The notes under the pieces: model-generated | Database searches by the model: none | Told to the model about the DNA's origin: nothing | The model's input: only the letters and a program-made list of their open reading frames with translations | In this document: in pieces, positions 50,039 through 61,375 of the stretch | How the letters are laid out: every line of letters starts with the position of its first letter | Numbering within the stretch: the first letter of the stretch is position 1 | DNA from: Jatrophihabitans sp. GAS493 | GTDB taxonomy: Bacteria > Actinomycetota > Actinomycetes > Mycobacteriales > Jatrophihabitantaceae | Reading direction: 5' to 3' | DNA: 64,000 nt | Assembly (NCBI RefSeq): GCF_900230215.1 | Contig: NZ_LT907982.1 | Coordinates: 2,480,001 to 2,544,000, forward strand | Program-made: the position numbers and the translations under genes

Positions 50039-51177
50039 GCGTCCCTGAGCCTGAGATCCTCGACGACGCGGACGCTCTGGCGGCCCGCGATTCGGGAAAC
50101 CTGCTCTGGCAGTTGGCCACCGCAGGGGCCGAGGTACGTCGCGCACAGACGGCGACCGTCGAGGCCGGCCTGTCCCGGCTGCGTTCGGAGATCCCACCCC
50201 GGGCTCTGCTGGTCGCGACCGACGGCGTCCACGCCGACTCCGGTCGCCTCGTCGTCACCGCCGCCGCAGCCCGTGCTCCGGCGCTCGTCTGGGACGACTC
50301 GGAACTCCCACAGTGGGCCGGCTCCTCGGACGCCCTGCTCGTCGGCTGCCAGCAAGGTATGTCAGCCCGACTGGCCCGTCTGGTCGATGCGGCCCAGCGG
50401 CGCGGCCTGGCGATCGCGGTGGCCGCACCGCCGCAGAGCGCGGTCGGGGAGGCGGCCGGGCGGCAGCCTCTCGTGGCGGTCGACCCGCAGATTCATCCGC
50501 TGGCCGCGCGTTGGAGTGTGCTGACCCCGCTGCTGGTCGCCGCCGCGGAGCTCGGGGTGGTCGCCGAACCGCGCTGGAGCGAACTGGCTGATCAGCTTGA
50601 CGCCACCTGCTACGAGTGCCGGCCGGCGGCCGACAGTTACGCCAACCAGGCCAAGTCGCTCGCGCTGCAGCTCATGGAGAGTCTGCCGGTGGTGGTCGGC
50701 AACGGAACGCTGGCGACCGTGGCCGCCGAGACGATTGCCCATAGTTTTCAGAGGATTGCCGGCCTGCGTGCGCTCTGGGCGACGATGCCCAATGGTGCCG
50801 ACCGGATCGCGGCCGTACTGGCCGAGTCGGCAGCGACGTCCGCTGAGGACGATTTCTTCGCCGACCGGGTCGAGGATGCCGTGCTGAAGCCGCGGCTCAT
50901 CCTGGTCGGGGGTGAGCGGGCGCCGCTGCGGCCGGCTGAGTTCGGCTCGGCCTCGCTGGTCGAGGAGTCGCCGGACGAGGCGGCCGCGCGGCAGGCCCTG
51001 AGCGCGCTGCAGGCAATGGCCGAGCGGTCGAATCTCCGATCCTGGCCGGTCGAGGTGCCCGAGGCGACCGCGCTGACCCGCTACGGCGTGGCGACAACCT
51101 TCGGAGATTTCGCGGCGGCGTACGTGGCCCTGGCCACCGGACGTTCGACCGCCGAAACCGAGAGCTCGCTGCTGTGA
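50035..51177 (+). CDS. SIS-domain protein (phosphoglucose/phosphomannose isomerase-like)
   Basis: A 380-aa protein with two SIS-type sugar-phosphate-binding domains (about 45-190 and 210-375). Segments such as LLVGCQQGMSARLARLVDAAQRRGL and SLPVVVGNGTLATVAAETIAHSFQRIAG fit. It corresponds in position to the protein between manB and manA in mycobacteria. Its reaction is unknown; a role in mannose-phosphate metabolism is inferred from the operon. The start overlaps the Trm112 stop as GTGA, and its stop overlaps the CDF gene. Confidence 0.78.
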   Translation: MSVPEPEILDDADALAARDSGNLLWQLATAGAEVRRAQTATVEAGLSRLRSEIPPRALLVATDGVHADSGRLVVTAAAARAPALVWDDSELPQWAGSSDALLVGCQQGMSARLARLVDAAQRRGLAIAVAAPPQSAVGEAAGRQPLVAVDPQIHPLAARWSVLTPLLVAAAELGVVAEPRWSELADQLDATCYECRPAADSYANQAKSLALQLMESLPVVVGNGTLATVAAETIAHSFQRIAGLRALWATMPNGADRIAAVLAESAATSAEDDFFADRVEDAVLKPRLILVGGERAPLRPAEFGSASLVEESPDEAAARQALSALQAMAERSNLRSWPVEVPEATALTRYGVATTFGDFAAAYVALATGRSTAETESSLL

Positions 51178-52145
51178 GCGATCACAGCTCGTCGAAGGCG
51201 GTTCTCGCGGCGCTGGCGGCCAACCTCGCGATCGCCGTGATCAAATTCGTCGCCTACGCCTTCACTCTCTCGTCGTCGATGCTGGCCGAGGCGGTGCACT
51301 CAGTCGTCGACTCGGGCAACCAGGTGCTGCTGCTCATCGGCGCTCGCCGCTCCCGACGGGTGGCCACTCCCGAGCATCCGTTCGGCTACGGTCGGGATCG
51401 CTACGTCTACGGCTTCCTGGTTGCTCTCATGCTCTTCTCCGCCGGTGGACTCTTCGCCGTCTTCGAGGGTGTCGAGAAGCTCCTTCACCCGCACCCGATC
51501 GATCGGGCGCCGATAGCGTTCACGGTGCTCGGCATCGCGATACTGCTTGAGTCATTCTCCTTTCGTACCGCGGTGCGGGAATCGCGCGCGTTGAAGGGCG
51601 ATGACAGCTGGCCCGCCTTCATCCGGCATGCCAAAGTGCCTGACCTGCCGGTCGTGCTGCTGGAGGATTTCGCCGCGTTGATCGGTCTGCTGCTGGCAGT
51701 GATAGGCGTGGGAATCTCAGTGATCACCGATAACGGCATCTGGGACGGCATCTCGACCGTCAGCATCGGCGCCCTGCTCATCTCGGTCGCCGTGATCCTG
51801 GTGATCGAGACGAAGAGCCTGCTGCTGGGCGAGGCCGCGGCGCCCGACGTGATCGCCACGATCGCCGGTGCCCTGCGCGGCCACGGCGTGGACCGGGTGA
51901 TCCATCTGCGCACCATGCACCTCGGGCCGGAGGAGTTGCTGGTCGGGGCGAAGCTCGCCATGCCGGCCGCCACCTCGCTGGCCGACGTGGCCAAGGCCAT
52001 CGACGCCGCGGAACTGCGGGTCCGTACGGCAGTGCCGCAGGCTCGCGTCATCTATCTCGAACCCGATCTCGATCGAGATGCGCCGGAGCGGCCTGAATTG
52101 CAGAACGTCGCAGCCGATGCGTCGGCGAAGAGCGGCCCCGAGTGA
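51174..52145 (+). CDS. Cation diffusion facilitator family transporter
   Basis: A 323-aa CDF protein with six membrane helices and a cytoplasmic ferredoxin-like C-terminal domain (about 220-300). Metal-site residues are in HSVVDSGNQ (helix 2) and LLEDFAALIGL (helix 5). The helix 2 motif HSVVD matches the TMEM163/SLC30A9-like subgroup more than the ZitB/FieF type. It exports Zn2+ or another divalent cation. It overlaps both neighbours in the operon; the mannose-6-P isomerase encoded next uses zinc. Confidence 0.86.
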   Translation: MSDHSSSKAVLAALAANLAIAVIKFVAYAFTLSSSMLAEAVHSVVDSGNQVLLLIGARRSRRVATPEHPFGYGRDRYVYGFLVALMLFSAGGLFAVFEGVEKLLHPHPIDRAPIAFTVLGIAILLESFSFRTAVRESRALKGDDSWPAFIRHAKVPDLPVVLLEDFAALIGLLLAVIGVGISVITDNGIWDGISTVSIGALLISVAVILVIETKSLLLGEAAAPDVIATIAGALRGHGVDRVIHLRTMHLGPEELLVGAKLAMPAATSLADVAKAIDAAELRVRTAVPQARVIYLEPDLDRDAPERPELQNVAADASAKSGPE

Positions 52146-53377
52146 ACCCGCCCGCCGTCGTCCGGTTGAAGGGGGTGATCCGCCACTATCGCTGGGGTTC
52201 GACGACCGCCATTCCGGAACTGCTCGGCATCGAACCGACGGGGGAGCCGGTCGCTGAACTCTGGTTGGGGGCGCATCCGGATGATCCGGCCGAGGTGGTG
52301 GAGGCGGGCGTCTGCCTGGACGAGCTGATCGCCTCAGACCCGGTGCGGATGCTCGGCGCCGGCTCGGTCGAGCGCTTCGGGCCCGGGCTGCCCTACCTGC
52401 TCAAGCTGCTGGCCGCCGGCCGGGCCCTGTCGATTCAGGTGCACCCGACGGTCGAGCAGGCGCGACACGGCTACGTCCAGGAGCGAGCGAACGGCGCACC
52501 CGGGCCGTACAACTATCAGGACAAGAACCACAAGCCGGAGCTGCTCTGTGCCTTGACGCCGTTCCAGGCGCTCTGTGGCTTCCGCGCGGTTGAGCAGACG
52601 CGGCAGTACCTGGACGCGCTGAACGGCGTGGGCGAGCCGATTCCGGGGCTCGTCCAGCTCGCGGCCGAGCTGAACTCCGCCGACGGGCTCCGCGCCGCCT
52701 TCAGCTGGCTACTGCGGCTACCCAAGCCGCAGGCGCAGCAGTTGGTGGCCGACGTTGTCGCCGCCTGCGCCGCGCTGGTCGCCTCCGATGAGCCGTCGGC
52801 CGATCAGTGGGGACGGGCCGCAGCCGCGACCGTGCTGGCGGCCTCGGATTTCCCGGGCGACATTGGCGCCGTGGTGGCCCTGCTGCTGAACTTCGTCGAA
52901 CTGCAGCCGGGGGAGGCGATCTTCCTGGCCGCCGGAAATGTGCACGCCTACCTGCGGGGCCTCGGCGTCGAGATCATGGCCAACAGCGACAACGTGCTGC
53001 GCTGTGGACTTACGTCCAAGCACATCGACGTGGAGGAGCTGCTGCGGATCACCGATTTCTCACCGCTGCCGGATCCGCGCTGGTCGCCCACCGGGACCTC
53101 GACCGAGCGAACCTTCGCCGTGCCGGTGCCCGACTTCGCGCTCACCGAGCTGACCCTGGACGGTTCGGTGACCGAGGTGTCGGCGCCGTCGGCGGTGATC
53201 CTGGTCTGTACGGAGGGCTCGGCGGCGGTTGAGTTCGGCGATTCGCAGATCCTGCTGGCGGTCGGCGAGGCCGCCTTCATCCCGGCGAATGCGACCCCGG
53301 CGACCCCGGCGCCCCCGACAACCTCGGTGCGCCTGCGTGGTAAGGGCACCGTCTTCAGTGCGACGACTGGCCGATGA
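52142..53377 (+). CDS. manA: Mannose-6-phosphate isomerase, class I
   Basis: A 411-aa type I PMI. Zinc ligands are in LSIQVHPT (about 100) and DKNHKPEL (about 130), with a further His in AAGNVHAYLRG (about 265). It interconverts fructose-6-P and mannose-6-P, feeding ManB. GTG 52142 overlaps the CDF stop. It ends the manB-Trm112-SIS-CDF-manA operon; a 45-nt gap leads to the MerR-AhcY frame. Confidence 0.92.
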   Translation: MNPPAVVRLKGVIRHYRWGSTTAIPELLGIEPTGEPVAELWLGAHPDDPAEVVEAGVCLDELIASDPVRMLGAGSVERFGPGLPYLLKLLAAGRALSIQVHPTVEQARHGYVQERANGAPGPYNYQDKNHKPELLCALTPFQALCGFRAVEQTRQYLDALNGVGEPIPGLVQLAAELNSADGLRAAFSWLLRLPKPQAQQLVADVVAACAALVASDEPSADQWGRAAAATVLAASDFPGDIGAVVALLLNFVELQPGEAIFLAAGNVHAYLRGLGVEIMANSDNVLRCGLTSKHIDVEELLRITDFSPLPDPRWSPTGTSTERTFAVPVPDFALTELTLDGSVTEVSAPSAVILVCTEGSAAVEFGDSQILLAVGEAAFIPANATPATPAPPTTSVRLRGKGTVFSATTGR

Positions 53378-53422
53378 GCAGGCTTCTCGAAATCTGACAC
53401 AACCGTGCTAGGGTTGGCGACG

Positions 53423-53782
53423 ATGAAACCGTTGACCATCCAGCAGGCCGCCGAGGCCACCGGTTGGTCGCAGCGCATGTTGCGTTATCTGGAACAGTCC
53501 GGCTTGGTGACTGCGATGCGGTCACCGGGCGGGCACCGTCACTACGGGCCCCGTCAGATCGAACAGCTACAGAGGCTGCGTGAGCTGATCGGTGCCCACG
53601 ACCTGGGCATCACCGACATCGCCTTCGAACTACGTATGCGTACCGACTCGAGCCTGGCCCGAGCGGTGGACGACTGGTTCGGGGCGGTTCATCGGTTCGC
53701 CGCCCCCGAGCACGCCGGCATCTACCGGCGGCTCGCCGCCCAGCAACAATCACAGGATCACCGCCTACACACAGGAGAAAAA
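53423..53782 (+). CDS. MerR-type DNA-binding region, in frame with and running into ahcY
   Basis: 120 codons from ATG 53423 encode a MerR helix-turn-helix and start of a coiled coil: [42 protein letters not shown] and [19 protein letters not shown]. No stop codon occurs before the ahcY GTG at 53783, and the two are in the same frame. Any ribosome starting here would make a 614-aa MerR-AhcY fusion. TAGGGT 8 nt upstream suggests a leaderless start. It may be a real fusion, a nested gene pair, or a regulator that lost its stop codon. Confidence 0.7.
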
Positions 53783-55267
<1,485 letters not shown>

Positions 55268-55293
55268 GCTCTCCCGCTAAATCACTTAGCTGA

Positions 55294-55333
55294 CGTTCGG
55301 CCCAGGATGCATTCGTGCCTCCTGGGCCGAACG
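55294..55333. terminator. Bidirectional hairpin terminator after ahcY
   Basis: CGTTCGGCCCAGGA (55294-55307) pairs perfectly with TCCTGGGCCGAACG (55320-55333), a 14-bp stem with a 12-nt loop. It lies between the stops of ahcY and the convergent RDD gene. Confidence 0.85.
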
Positions 55334-55337
55334 CGTC

Positions 55338-56102
55338 TCACCAGCGACCCGGCTGCATCGCTTCGGTCCGCCGGCGTCGTTCGGCCAGAACGGTGGTGAG
55401 CACCAGGGGAGTGGGCGTACCCCACGGCGGCGGCGGCGCGATGACCGCCTCGAGGCGGGCCCGCAGGTCGTTGCCGAGGCTCTGCTGCGCGGGCAGCGAC
55501 ATCTCGCTGGCCCGGGTGACGAACTGCCGGACACTGAGGGCGAGTTGGTCGTCGAGGCGGGTCAGATCCAGCGAGACGGCCCACGGCACGAGCTGCGGGG
55601 GGACCCAGAACTGGGGGGCGACCGCCCCCGCCGCTCGACTGCCGGTGCGTTCGTTGATGACGAAGCTGCCGGCCATCAGATCGCCGATGCGCTTGTTCCG
55701 TTCGGAGAAGGTCGCCGTGAGAATGCCGGCCGACGTGCCGAGGAAGAGGAGGAGCCCCGGCTTCTCGAGCAGCAGACTGGAGAGGCCGCGGACCAGGGCT
55801 CGACGGAAGCCGAGCGGGCCGCCGTCGTCACGGACCGCCCGCACGCCGAGGGCGAGTTTGCCCAGCGTCTTGCCGTTGCTCAGCCACTCGCAGACCGTCG
55901 GATACCCGCCGAAGGCGCAGACCAGGCCGACGACCAGGACCGCGGCGGAACTGGCTGTGTCGAAGGCAGCGGCGGCCAGCGCGAAGCAGAACAGGATGAC
56001 CAGTTCGACGGCCAGATCGATGAGGGCGGCCACGGTACGGGTGCCGACCCCGGCCGGCGCGAGATCGATCGCGACTCCCTCGCCGGAGATGATGCTGCTC
56101 AT
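55338..56102 (-). CDS. RDD family membrane protein
   Basis: A 254-aa protein. The RDD domain (about 15-150) has GVGTRTVAALIDLAVELVIL, CEWLSNGKTLGKLALGVRAV and NKRIGDLMAGSFVI, with three to four helices. The C-terminal 90 residues are cytoplasmic and helical. ATG 56102 starts at the conserved MSSIISGEGVAIDL. Function is unknown. It is divergent from a SpoIIM-like gene; the two, with DUF58 and MoxR, form a cluster conserved in actinobacteria. Confidence 0.85.
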   Translation of the reverse strand: MSSIISGEGVAIDLAPAGVGTRTVAALIDLAVELVILFCFALAAAAFDTASSAAVLVVGLVCAFGGYPTVCEWLSNGKTLGKLALGVRAVRDDGGPLGFRRALVRGLSSLLLEKPGLLLFLGTSAGILTATFSERNKRIGDLMAGSFVINERTGSRAAGAVAPQFWVPPQLVPWAVSLDLTRLDDQLALSVRQFVTRASEMSLPAQQSLGNDLRARLEAVIAPPPPWGTPTPLVLTTVLAERRRRTEAMQPGRW

Positions 56103-56150
56103 TCGCTGCTCGTCCTCTCGCGCTGCTCTGACGCTGCACAGTCTCGCATC

Positions 56151-56156
56151 TAGACT
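56151..56156 (+). promoter_or_regulatory. -10 box (TAGACT) of the SpoIIM-like gene
   Basis: TAGACT is followed by 6 nt and GTG 56163, the same leaderless geometry as tatB, which has the identical hexamer. Confidence 0.5.
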
Positions 56157-56162
56157 CCGAAC

Positions 56163-57158
56163 GTGGATGTCGACGCGTTCGTGGCCGGGCACCGACAGGA
56201 GTGGGCTCGGCTGGAGCAATTGTCGGCCCAGCGACGTCTGAATCCGGCCGAGGTCGACGAGCTGATCGCTCTCTACCGCCGCACCGCTACGCACCTGTCG
56301 CTGGTTCGCTCCCGCACCCCCGACCCCGCGACCACGGCCCACCTTTCGCGGTTGCTCTCCCGGGCCCGGGCGGCGGTCGTCGGCGAGCCGCAGGCCCGCG
56401 GATGGGCGGCGCTGCGCCGGGGCGTGCTGGTCGATTTTCCGGTCGCGGTGTACCTGGCCTGGCGGTGGTGGGTCAGCGTCGCCGTGGCAAACATCGCGGT
56501 CGCCGCCGCCATGATGCTCTACCTGCAGGCCCATCCGCGGAAGCTGGAGCAGGTGCTCTCCGACGACCAGATCAAGCAACTGGTCAACCACGACTTCGCC
56601 GACTACTACCGTGAGAACGCAGCCCATTCCTTCGCGCTCAAGGTGTGGACGAACAACGCGCTGGTCGCCGCGCTCGCCCTCTTCCTCGGGGTCAGCATCG
56701 TCGGCACCATCTACGTGCTGTTCCAGAACATCCTCAATCTGGGCGTCGTCGGCGGGGCGATGCTCTCCGCCGGAAAGGCGAGCATCTTCTTCGGGCTGAT
56801 CCTGCCGCACGGCCTGCTCGAGCTGACCGCGATCTTCGTCGCGGCGGGGGCCGGGCTACGCGTCGGCTGGGCCTGGATCGCTCCGGGGCGCCAGCCCCGA
56901 TCGCGGGCGCTGGCCCAGGCCGGGCGCTCGGCCGTGACCATCGCGCTGGGACTGGTGGTCGTCCTGGCCGTATCTGGCGTGCTGGAGGCCTTCGTCACGC
57001 CATCCGGCCTGCCGACCGCGGCCCGGATCGCCATCGGAGTCCTCGCCGAGGTGGCTTTCCTGAGCTACGTCGTGATCCTCGGTCGGCGCGGGGTTGCCGC
57101 CGGCGCCACCGGTGACCTGCCGCTGGGCGAGCAGGAGGACTACCTACCGGTCGCCTGA
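56163..57158 (+). CDS. Stage II sporulation protein M family (DUF95) membrane protein
   Basis: A 331-aa protein. A soluble N-terminal helical part (1-95, RTATHLSLVRSR) precedes five to six membrane helices (about 110-130, 170-200, 205-235, 265-285, 290-310). SpoIIM-type features are NNALVAALALFLGVSIVG and FFGLILPHGLLELTAIFVAAGAG. In Bacillus SpoIIM helps peptidoglycan removal; in actinobacteria it accompanies RDD, MoxR and DUF58 genes. Its TGA stop lies in the stem of a strong hairpin. Confidence 0.86.
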   Translation: MDVDAFVAGHRQEWARLEQLSAQRRLNPAEVDELIALYRRTATHLSLVRSRTPDPATTAHLSRLLSRARAAVVGEPQARGWAALRRGVLVDFPVAVYLAWRWWVSVAVANIAVAAAMMLYLQAHPRKLEQVLSDDQIKQLVNHDFADYYRENAAHSFALKVWTNNALVAALALFLGVSIVGTIYVLFQNILNLGVVGGAMLSAGKASIFFGLILPHGLLELTAIFVAAGAGLRVGWAWIAPGRQPRSRALAQAGRSAVTIALGLVVVLAVSGVLEAFVTPSGLPTAARIAIGVLAEVAFLSYVVILGRRGVAAGATGDLPLGEQEDYLPVA

Positions 57159-57194
57159 CCCGGGACCGGTCCGGCCCGGTCCGGTGTCAGGCGA
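57151..57194. terminator. Hairpin terminator between the SpoIIM and DUF58 genes
   Basis: TCGCCTGAC (57151-57159) pairs with GTCAGGCGA (57186-57194), with further inner G-C pairing (CGGGACCGG with CCGGTCCG). The SpoIIM stop codon (57156-57158) lies in the 5' arm and the DUF58 stop is 3 nt past the 3' arm, so it serves both genes. Confidence 0.72.
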
Positions 57195-57196
57195 CT

Positions 57197-58480
57197 TCAG
57201 AGACGCCCGGCGGCCTTGAGGTCGAGGTAACTGTCGGCCACCTTGGAGGCGAAGGTGTCGGCCGGGGCCTGCACCACGACGGCGCCGAGCCGGGTGAGAC
57301 GGGCGGCGACCTCGCTGCGCGCCTGCAGGGCGAGTTCGGCGGCGGCTGCGGTGTACGTCTCGTCCGGGGTGGCCCGCGCGCCGGTGAGTTCGATGAGATG
57401 GGGATCGATGACGCTGGCGACCACGAGCAGGTGACGCTGGGTCAGGGCCGCGGCCGCGGCGAGTAGACCGTCGGCCGCCGTCTCGTCGAGGCTGGTGAAG
57501 AGGACGACCAGCGCCCGTTTGGAACTCGTCCGGCGGATCTCGGCCGCCAGCAGTTGCGGATCGGTCTCGACCAGCGTTGCCTCCAACGGTGTCAACGCCC
57601 CCACCAACTGGGCCAGGGTGTCGGCCCGCGAGCTCAACGGCAGGCGAGCCTGAACCTTGGTGTCGGCGGCGATCATGGCCACCCGATCGCCGGCCCGGGC
57701 GGCGAGTGCGCCGAGCAGCAGAGCGGCGTCCAGTGCCGCGTCGAGTCGAGGTTCGTCGCCGATCCGGGCGGCGGAGCTGCGGCCGGTGTCCAGGGCCAGC
57801 ACGATGTTCCGATCCCGCTCCGGGCGCCAGGTGCGCACGACGGTGTCGCGGTGACGAGCCGTGGCCCGCCAGTCGATCGAGCGGACGTCGTCTCCGGCCA
57901 CGTACTCGCGCAGCGAATCGAACTCGCTGCCCTGCCCGCGCTGACGAACCAACACAGCACCGTCGATCTGGCGTAGTCGCGACAGCTTCTCCGGCAGGAA
58001 CTTGCGGGAGGCGAACGCCGGGAGCACCTTCAGCGTCCCCGGTACCGGCAGGCGGCGCTGCCGCGCGGCCAGCCCGAGCGGGCCGCGCGCGCGCACCGAC
58101 ACCGTGACGCTGCGGCGCTCGCCCCGACGGGTCGGCCGCAACCGGGTCCGCACCGCGACCCGATCACCGGCGGCGATTCGCACCGGGGTGGCATACGGCT
58201 GGGCGCCGCTGGACGGTGTCCAGCCGTCGTTGATGACCCCGCGAAGGGTCCGCCGCCCGACGTTGAGGACGCGCAGCGTGGTCTCGCCGTCGCCGCCGAG
58301 GCGCACGGCGGCGCTGGGGTCGCGGCTGAAGCGCAGGTCAGCGATCCGGGCCGCGGCGAGCAGGTCGACGATCACGGCCAGCAGGAGCAGCCCGAAGACG
58401 GTCCAGACGATCGCGGCCGGAAGAACCACCAGTAGTAGGCAGCATCCGAAGACCGCCACGAGCCGCCCAGTGATCGCCAT
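57197..58480 (-). CDS. DUF58 domain protein
   Basis: A 427-aa protein. Two N-terminal membrane helices (about 5-40) are followed by a beta-rich region and the DUF58 core: EFDSLREYVAGDDVRSIDWRATAR (about 205), then a vWA-like fold with a MIDAS-type motif ALDTGRSS (about 245). It works with the MoxR ATPase encoded upstream in the operon, probably in complex assembly at the membrane. The start is 76 nt after the moxR stop across a G-rich repeat. Confidence 0.86.
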   Translation of the reverse strand: MAITGRLVAVFGCCLLLVVLPAAIVWTVFGLLLLAVIVDLLAAARIADLRFSRDPSAAVRLGGDGETTLRVLNVGRRTLRGVINDGWTPSSGAQPYATPVRIAAGDRVAVRTRLRPTRRGERRSVTVSVRARGPLGLAARQRRLPVPGTLKVLPAFASRKFLPEKLSRLRQIDGAVLVRQRGQGSEFDSLREYVAGDDVRSIDWRATARHRDTVVRTWRPERDRNIVLALDTGRSSAARIGDEPRLDAALDAALLLGALAARAGDRVAMIAADTKVQARLPLSSRADTLAQLVGALTPLEATLVETDPQLLAAEIRRTSSKRALVVLFTSLDETAADGLLAAAAALTQRHLLVVASVIDPHLIELTGARATPDETYTAAAAELALQARSEVAARLTRLGAVVVQAPADTFASKVADSYLDLKAAGRL

Positions 58481-58524
58481 CGCCGAAGCCTATGCCGTGG
58501 TCGACGCAGCTTCAGCGGGGCGCA

Positions 58525-58556
58525 GGCTCAACGGGGGGGCTCAACAGGGGGCGGGC

Positions 58557-58574
<18 letters not shown>
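58525..58574 (+). repeat. G-rich imperfect repeats at the moxR/DUF58 junction
   Basis: Three copies related to GGCTCAACGGGGGG occur in a row (GGCTCAACGGGGGGG, CTCAACAGGGGGCG, GGCTCAGCGGGGGGCG). They cover the gap and the end of moxR, with the stop codon in the third copy. Confidence 0.6.
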
Positions 58575-59518
<944 letters not shown>

Positions 59519-59522
<4 letters not shown>

Positions 59523-60715
59523 GGCGTGTCGTCCTTCGCGATTGTTCGGGCTGGCTGACTGGTTGCGGGGGAGCCGGACGAGGTGGGTTGTGGCTCCGTT
59601 GCGCCTGCGGTGACCGACTCTTCCAGGGCGGTCAGCTCTTGGGCGAGCCTAGTCAGACCGGCGTCATCGGACGGAACCGGCCCGAGCAGCACATTGTCGG
59701 CTCCCGGTCGGTCGATCATCGCCGCGATCGTGACCGGTTCTGTCGTCGCTTCGACCCCGAGGTGTGTGGCCAGACGCCTGGTCGTCGCACCCCGTAGGGC
59801 GGTGGCGGCGCTCTGACGAGCCTCGGCGCGCCGATACAGGCGGCCATGACCCTCGACCACCTCGGCGGCCCGTACGACGACGGGCAGCGGCTCGGTGACG
59901 ACTGGTCCGAAGCGGCGCCCGCGCCAGAGCGCCAACAGCATCCCGAGACCCACGAGCCACCAGACCGCGTGCACGGTCCAATCCGGGAAGAGCGACCAGA
60001 CTGAGCTCGTCTGGGACGCCTCGGGGTCGGCCGCGGCGAGCAGCCAGGAGATGTCCGTGACACGACCGTTGTCGGTAATCAGGTTGATCGCCAGTGCCGC
60101 GACGCCATCGTGTCCGAGACGCCGGTTGGTGATCAGGTCGGCGCTGCCGATCGCCACGAAGCGTTCTCGGATGACGATCCGCCCCCGGTAGCAGGACTCG
60201 TCGGCGTATAGCAGGGCATCAGTGAAATCGACGGTTCCGGCCGCCACCGCGCCCGGTGCGCGGCAACCCGGCGGCACCGAGTCGGGGCCGGCACTCCGAT
60301 CGGTGAGCTGGGCCAGGCTGCCGTCCAATATGGCGAGCTGGTCGGACGTCGGCTCCAGTAGCACCAGTCGGTGGTTCGCGGCCAGCGTGCGCAGCTGGTC
60401 GTCGGAGTAGAGCTCGGGGCTCGTCACGACGACGGTGGAGGAGCCGGTGAGGTCAGCGATGCTGGTCGCCCGATGGATCACCACTCCACGCCGGCTGAGC
60501 AACTGGGCCACCGCCCGGGAGCCGTCCTTGCTGGCCGAGTTCGGGTCCAGCGGCGATCCGGGCGCGGCCGAGTCGGCGGTCTTGATGATCGCCGCGCAGA
60601 CGATCAGTGCCGCGAAGACGAACCAGAGCCGGGACCGACGCCACCACGGGCGTAGCAGCGGAGCCGGGGCGGTGCTCGCCGCATCCGCATTTCCCGCTGA
60701 GTGCGGTGTCGTCAC
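59519..60715 (-). CDS. DUF4350 domain membrane protein
   Basis: A 398-aa protein. An N-terminal helix (about 28-46) is followed by an extracytoplasmic DUF4350 domain (about 60-230, SKDGSRAVAQLLSRRGVVIHRA) with a Cys pair, then a second helix (about 250-272, VWWLVGLGMLLALWRG) and a cytoplasmic helical tail. Its place between DUF4129 and MoxR genes is standard in actinobacteria. It may sense or present an envelope substrate. Both ends overlap neighbours (ATGA/GTGA). Confidence 0.82.
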
Positions 60716-61371
60716 GACGGCACCGCATAGCGGGGTGCGGCGCTCGCAGCATGCTGCACGGACGCCTGCCGAACCGCCTCCGAAGCAGCGCGTCCGAGCT
60801 CGTCATCGGCCGCCGTTGCCGGGCGATCACCGAACCAGATCTCGTCGAACGCGGCGGCGGCCTGGGTGAGCACTTCGGCGGCAGCGGGCAGTCTCTCTCC
60901 GGCGGCGCGGGCGAGTTCGCTACCGGTGCGCCCCGGCATCGGGTCCAGCACGCCCCGTCGTTCGATGCTGGCCGCGCAGTCGCGCAGCCATTCGCGGACG
61001 GCCAAGGCGTATTCGCCGGCTGCGCTGTGGCGCTGCGCTGCGCGCCGATGGTCGACCTCGCTCAGCGGGCCCAGCGGATCGGCGGCCACTTCTCGGGCCT
61101 GCCGCCTGAGGCGCCCGGCCCGGCGTAGGGCGAGCACGGTCGCGGTCAGCGCGGCGGCCGCGATGACCAGGATCGCCACATCGACCAGCCGCCCGCTGCC
61201 GGCGTGCGACAGCAAGGAATCGAGCTTGGCCCCGGTCCAGTCGAGCACCCGCTGGGTCAGCGAAGGGTCGTCCCGGTGGTATTCGGGCTTCGACAGTTCC
61301 CGCTGCGCCGCCGTCTGAGCCGCCGGCCCGCTAACCGGATCGCCGCCCGGGTTGAGCAGCCAGGCAATCAC
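60712..61371 (-). CDS. DUF4129 domain protein
   Basis: A 219-aa protein with one membrane helix (about 62-83, VDVAILVIAAAALTATVLAL). The cytoplasmic DUF4129 domain (about 105-200) reads AAQRHSAAGEYALAVREWLRDCAASIERRGVLDPMPGRTGSELA and FDEIWFGDRPATAADDELGRA. The domain is related to C-terminal parts of transglutaminase-like membrane proteins. It overlaps the DUF4350 gene (ATGA-type) and lies 4 nt after the next upstream gene of the operon. Confidence 0.84.
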   Translation of the reverse strand: MIAWLLNPGGDPVSGPAAQTAAQRELSKPEYHRDDPSLTQRVLDWTGAKLDSLLSHAGSGRLVDVAILVIAAAALTATVLALRRAGRLRRQAREVAADPLGPLSEVDHRRAAQRHSAAGEYALAVREWLRDCAASIERRGVLDPMPGRTGSELARAAGERLPAAAEVLTQAAAAFDEIWFGDRPATAADDELGRAASEAVRQASVQHAASAAPRYAVPS

Positions 61372-61375
61372 GCCG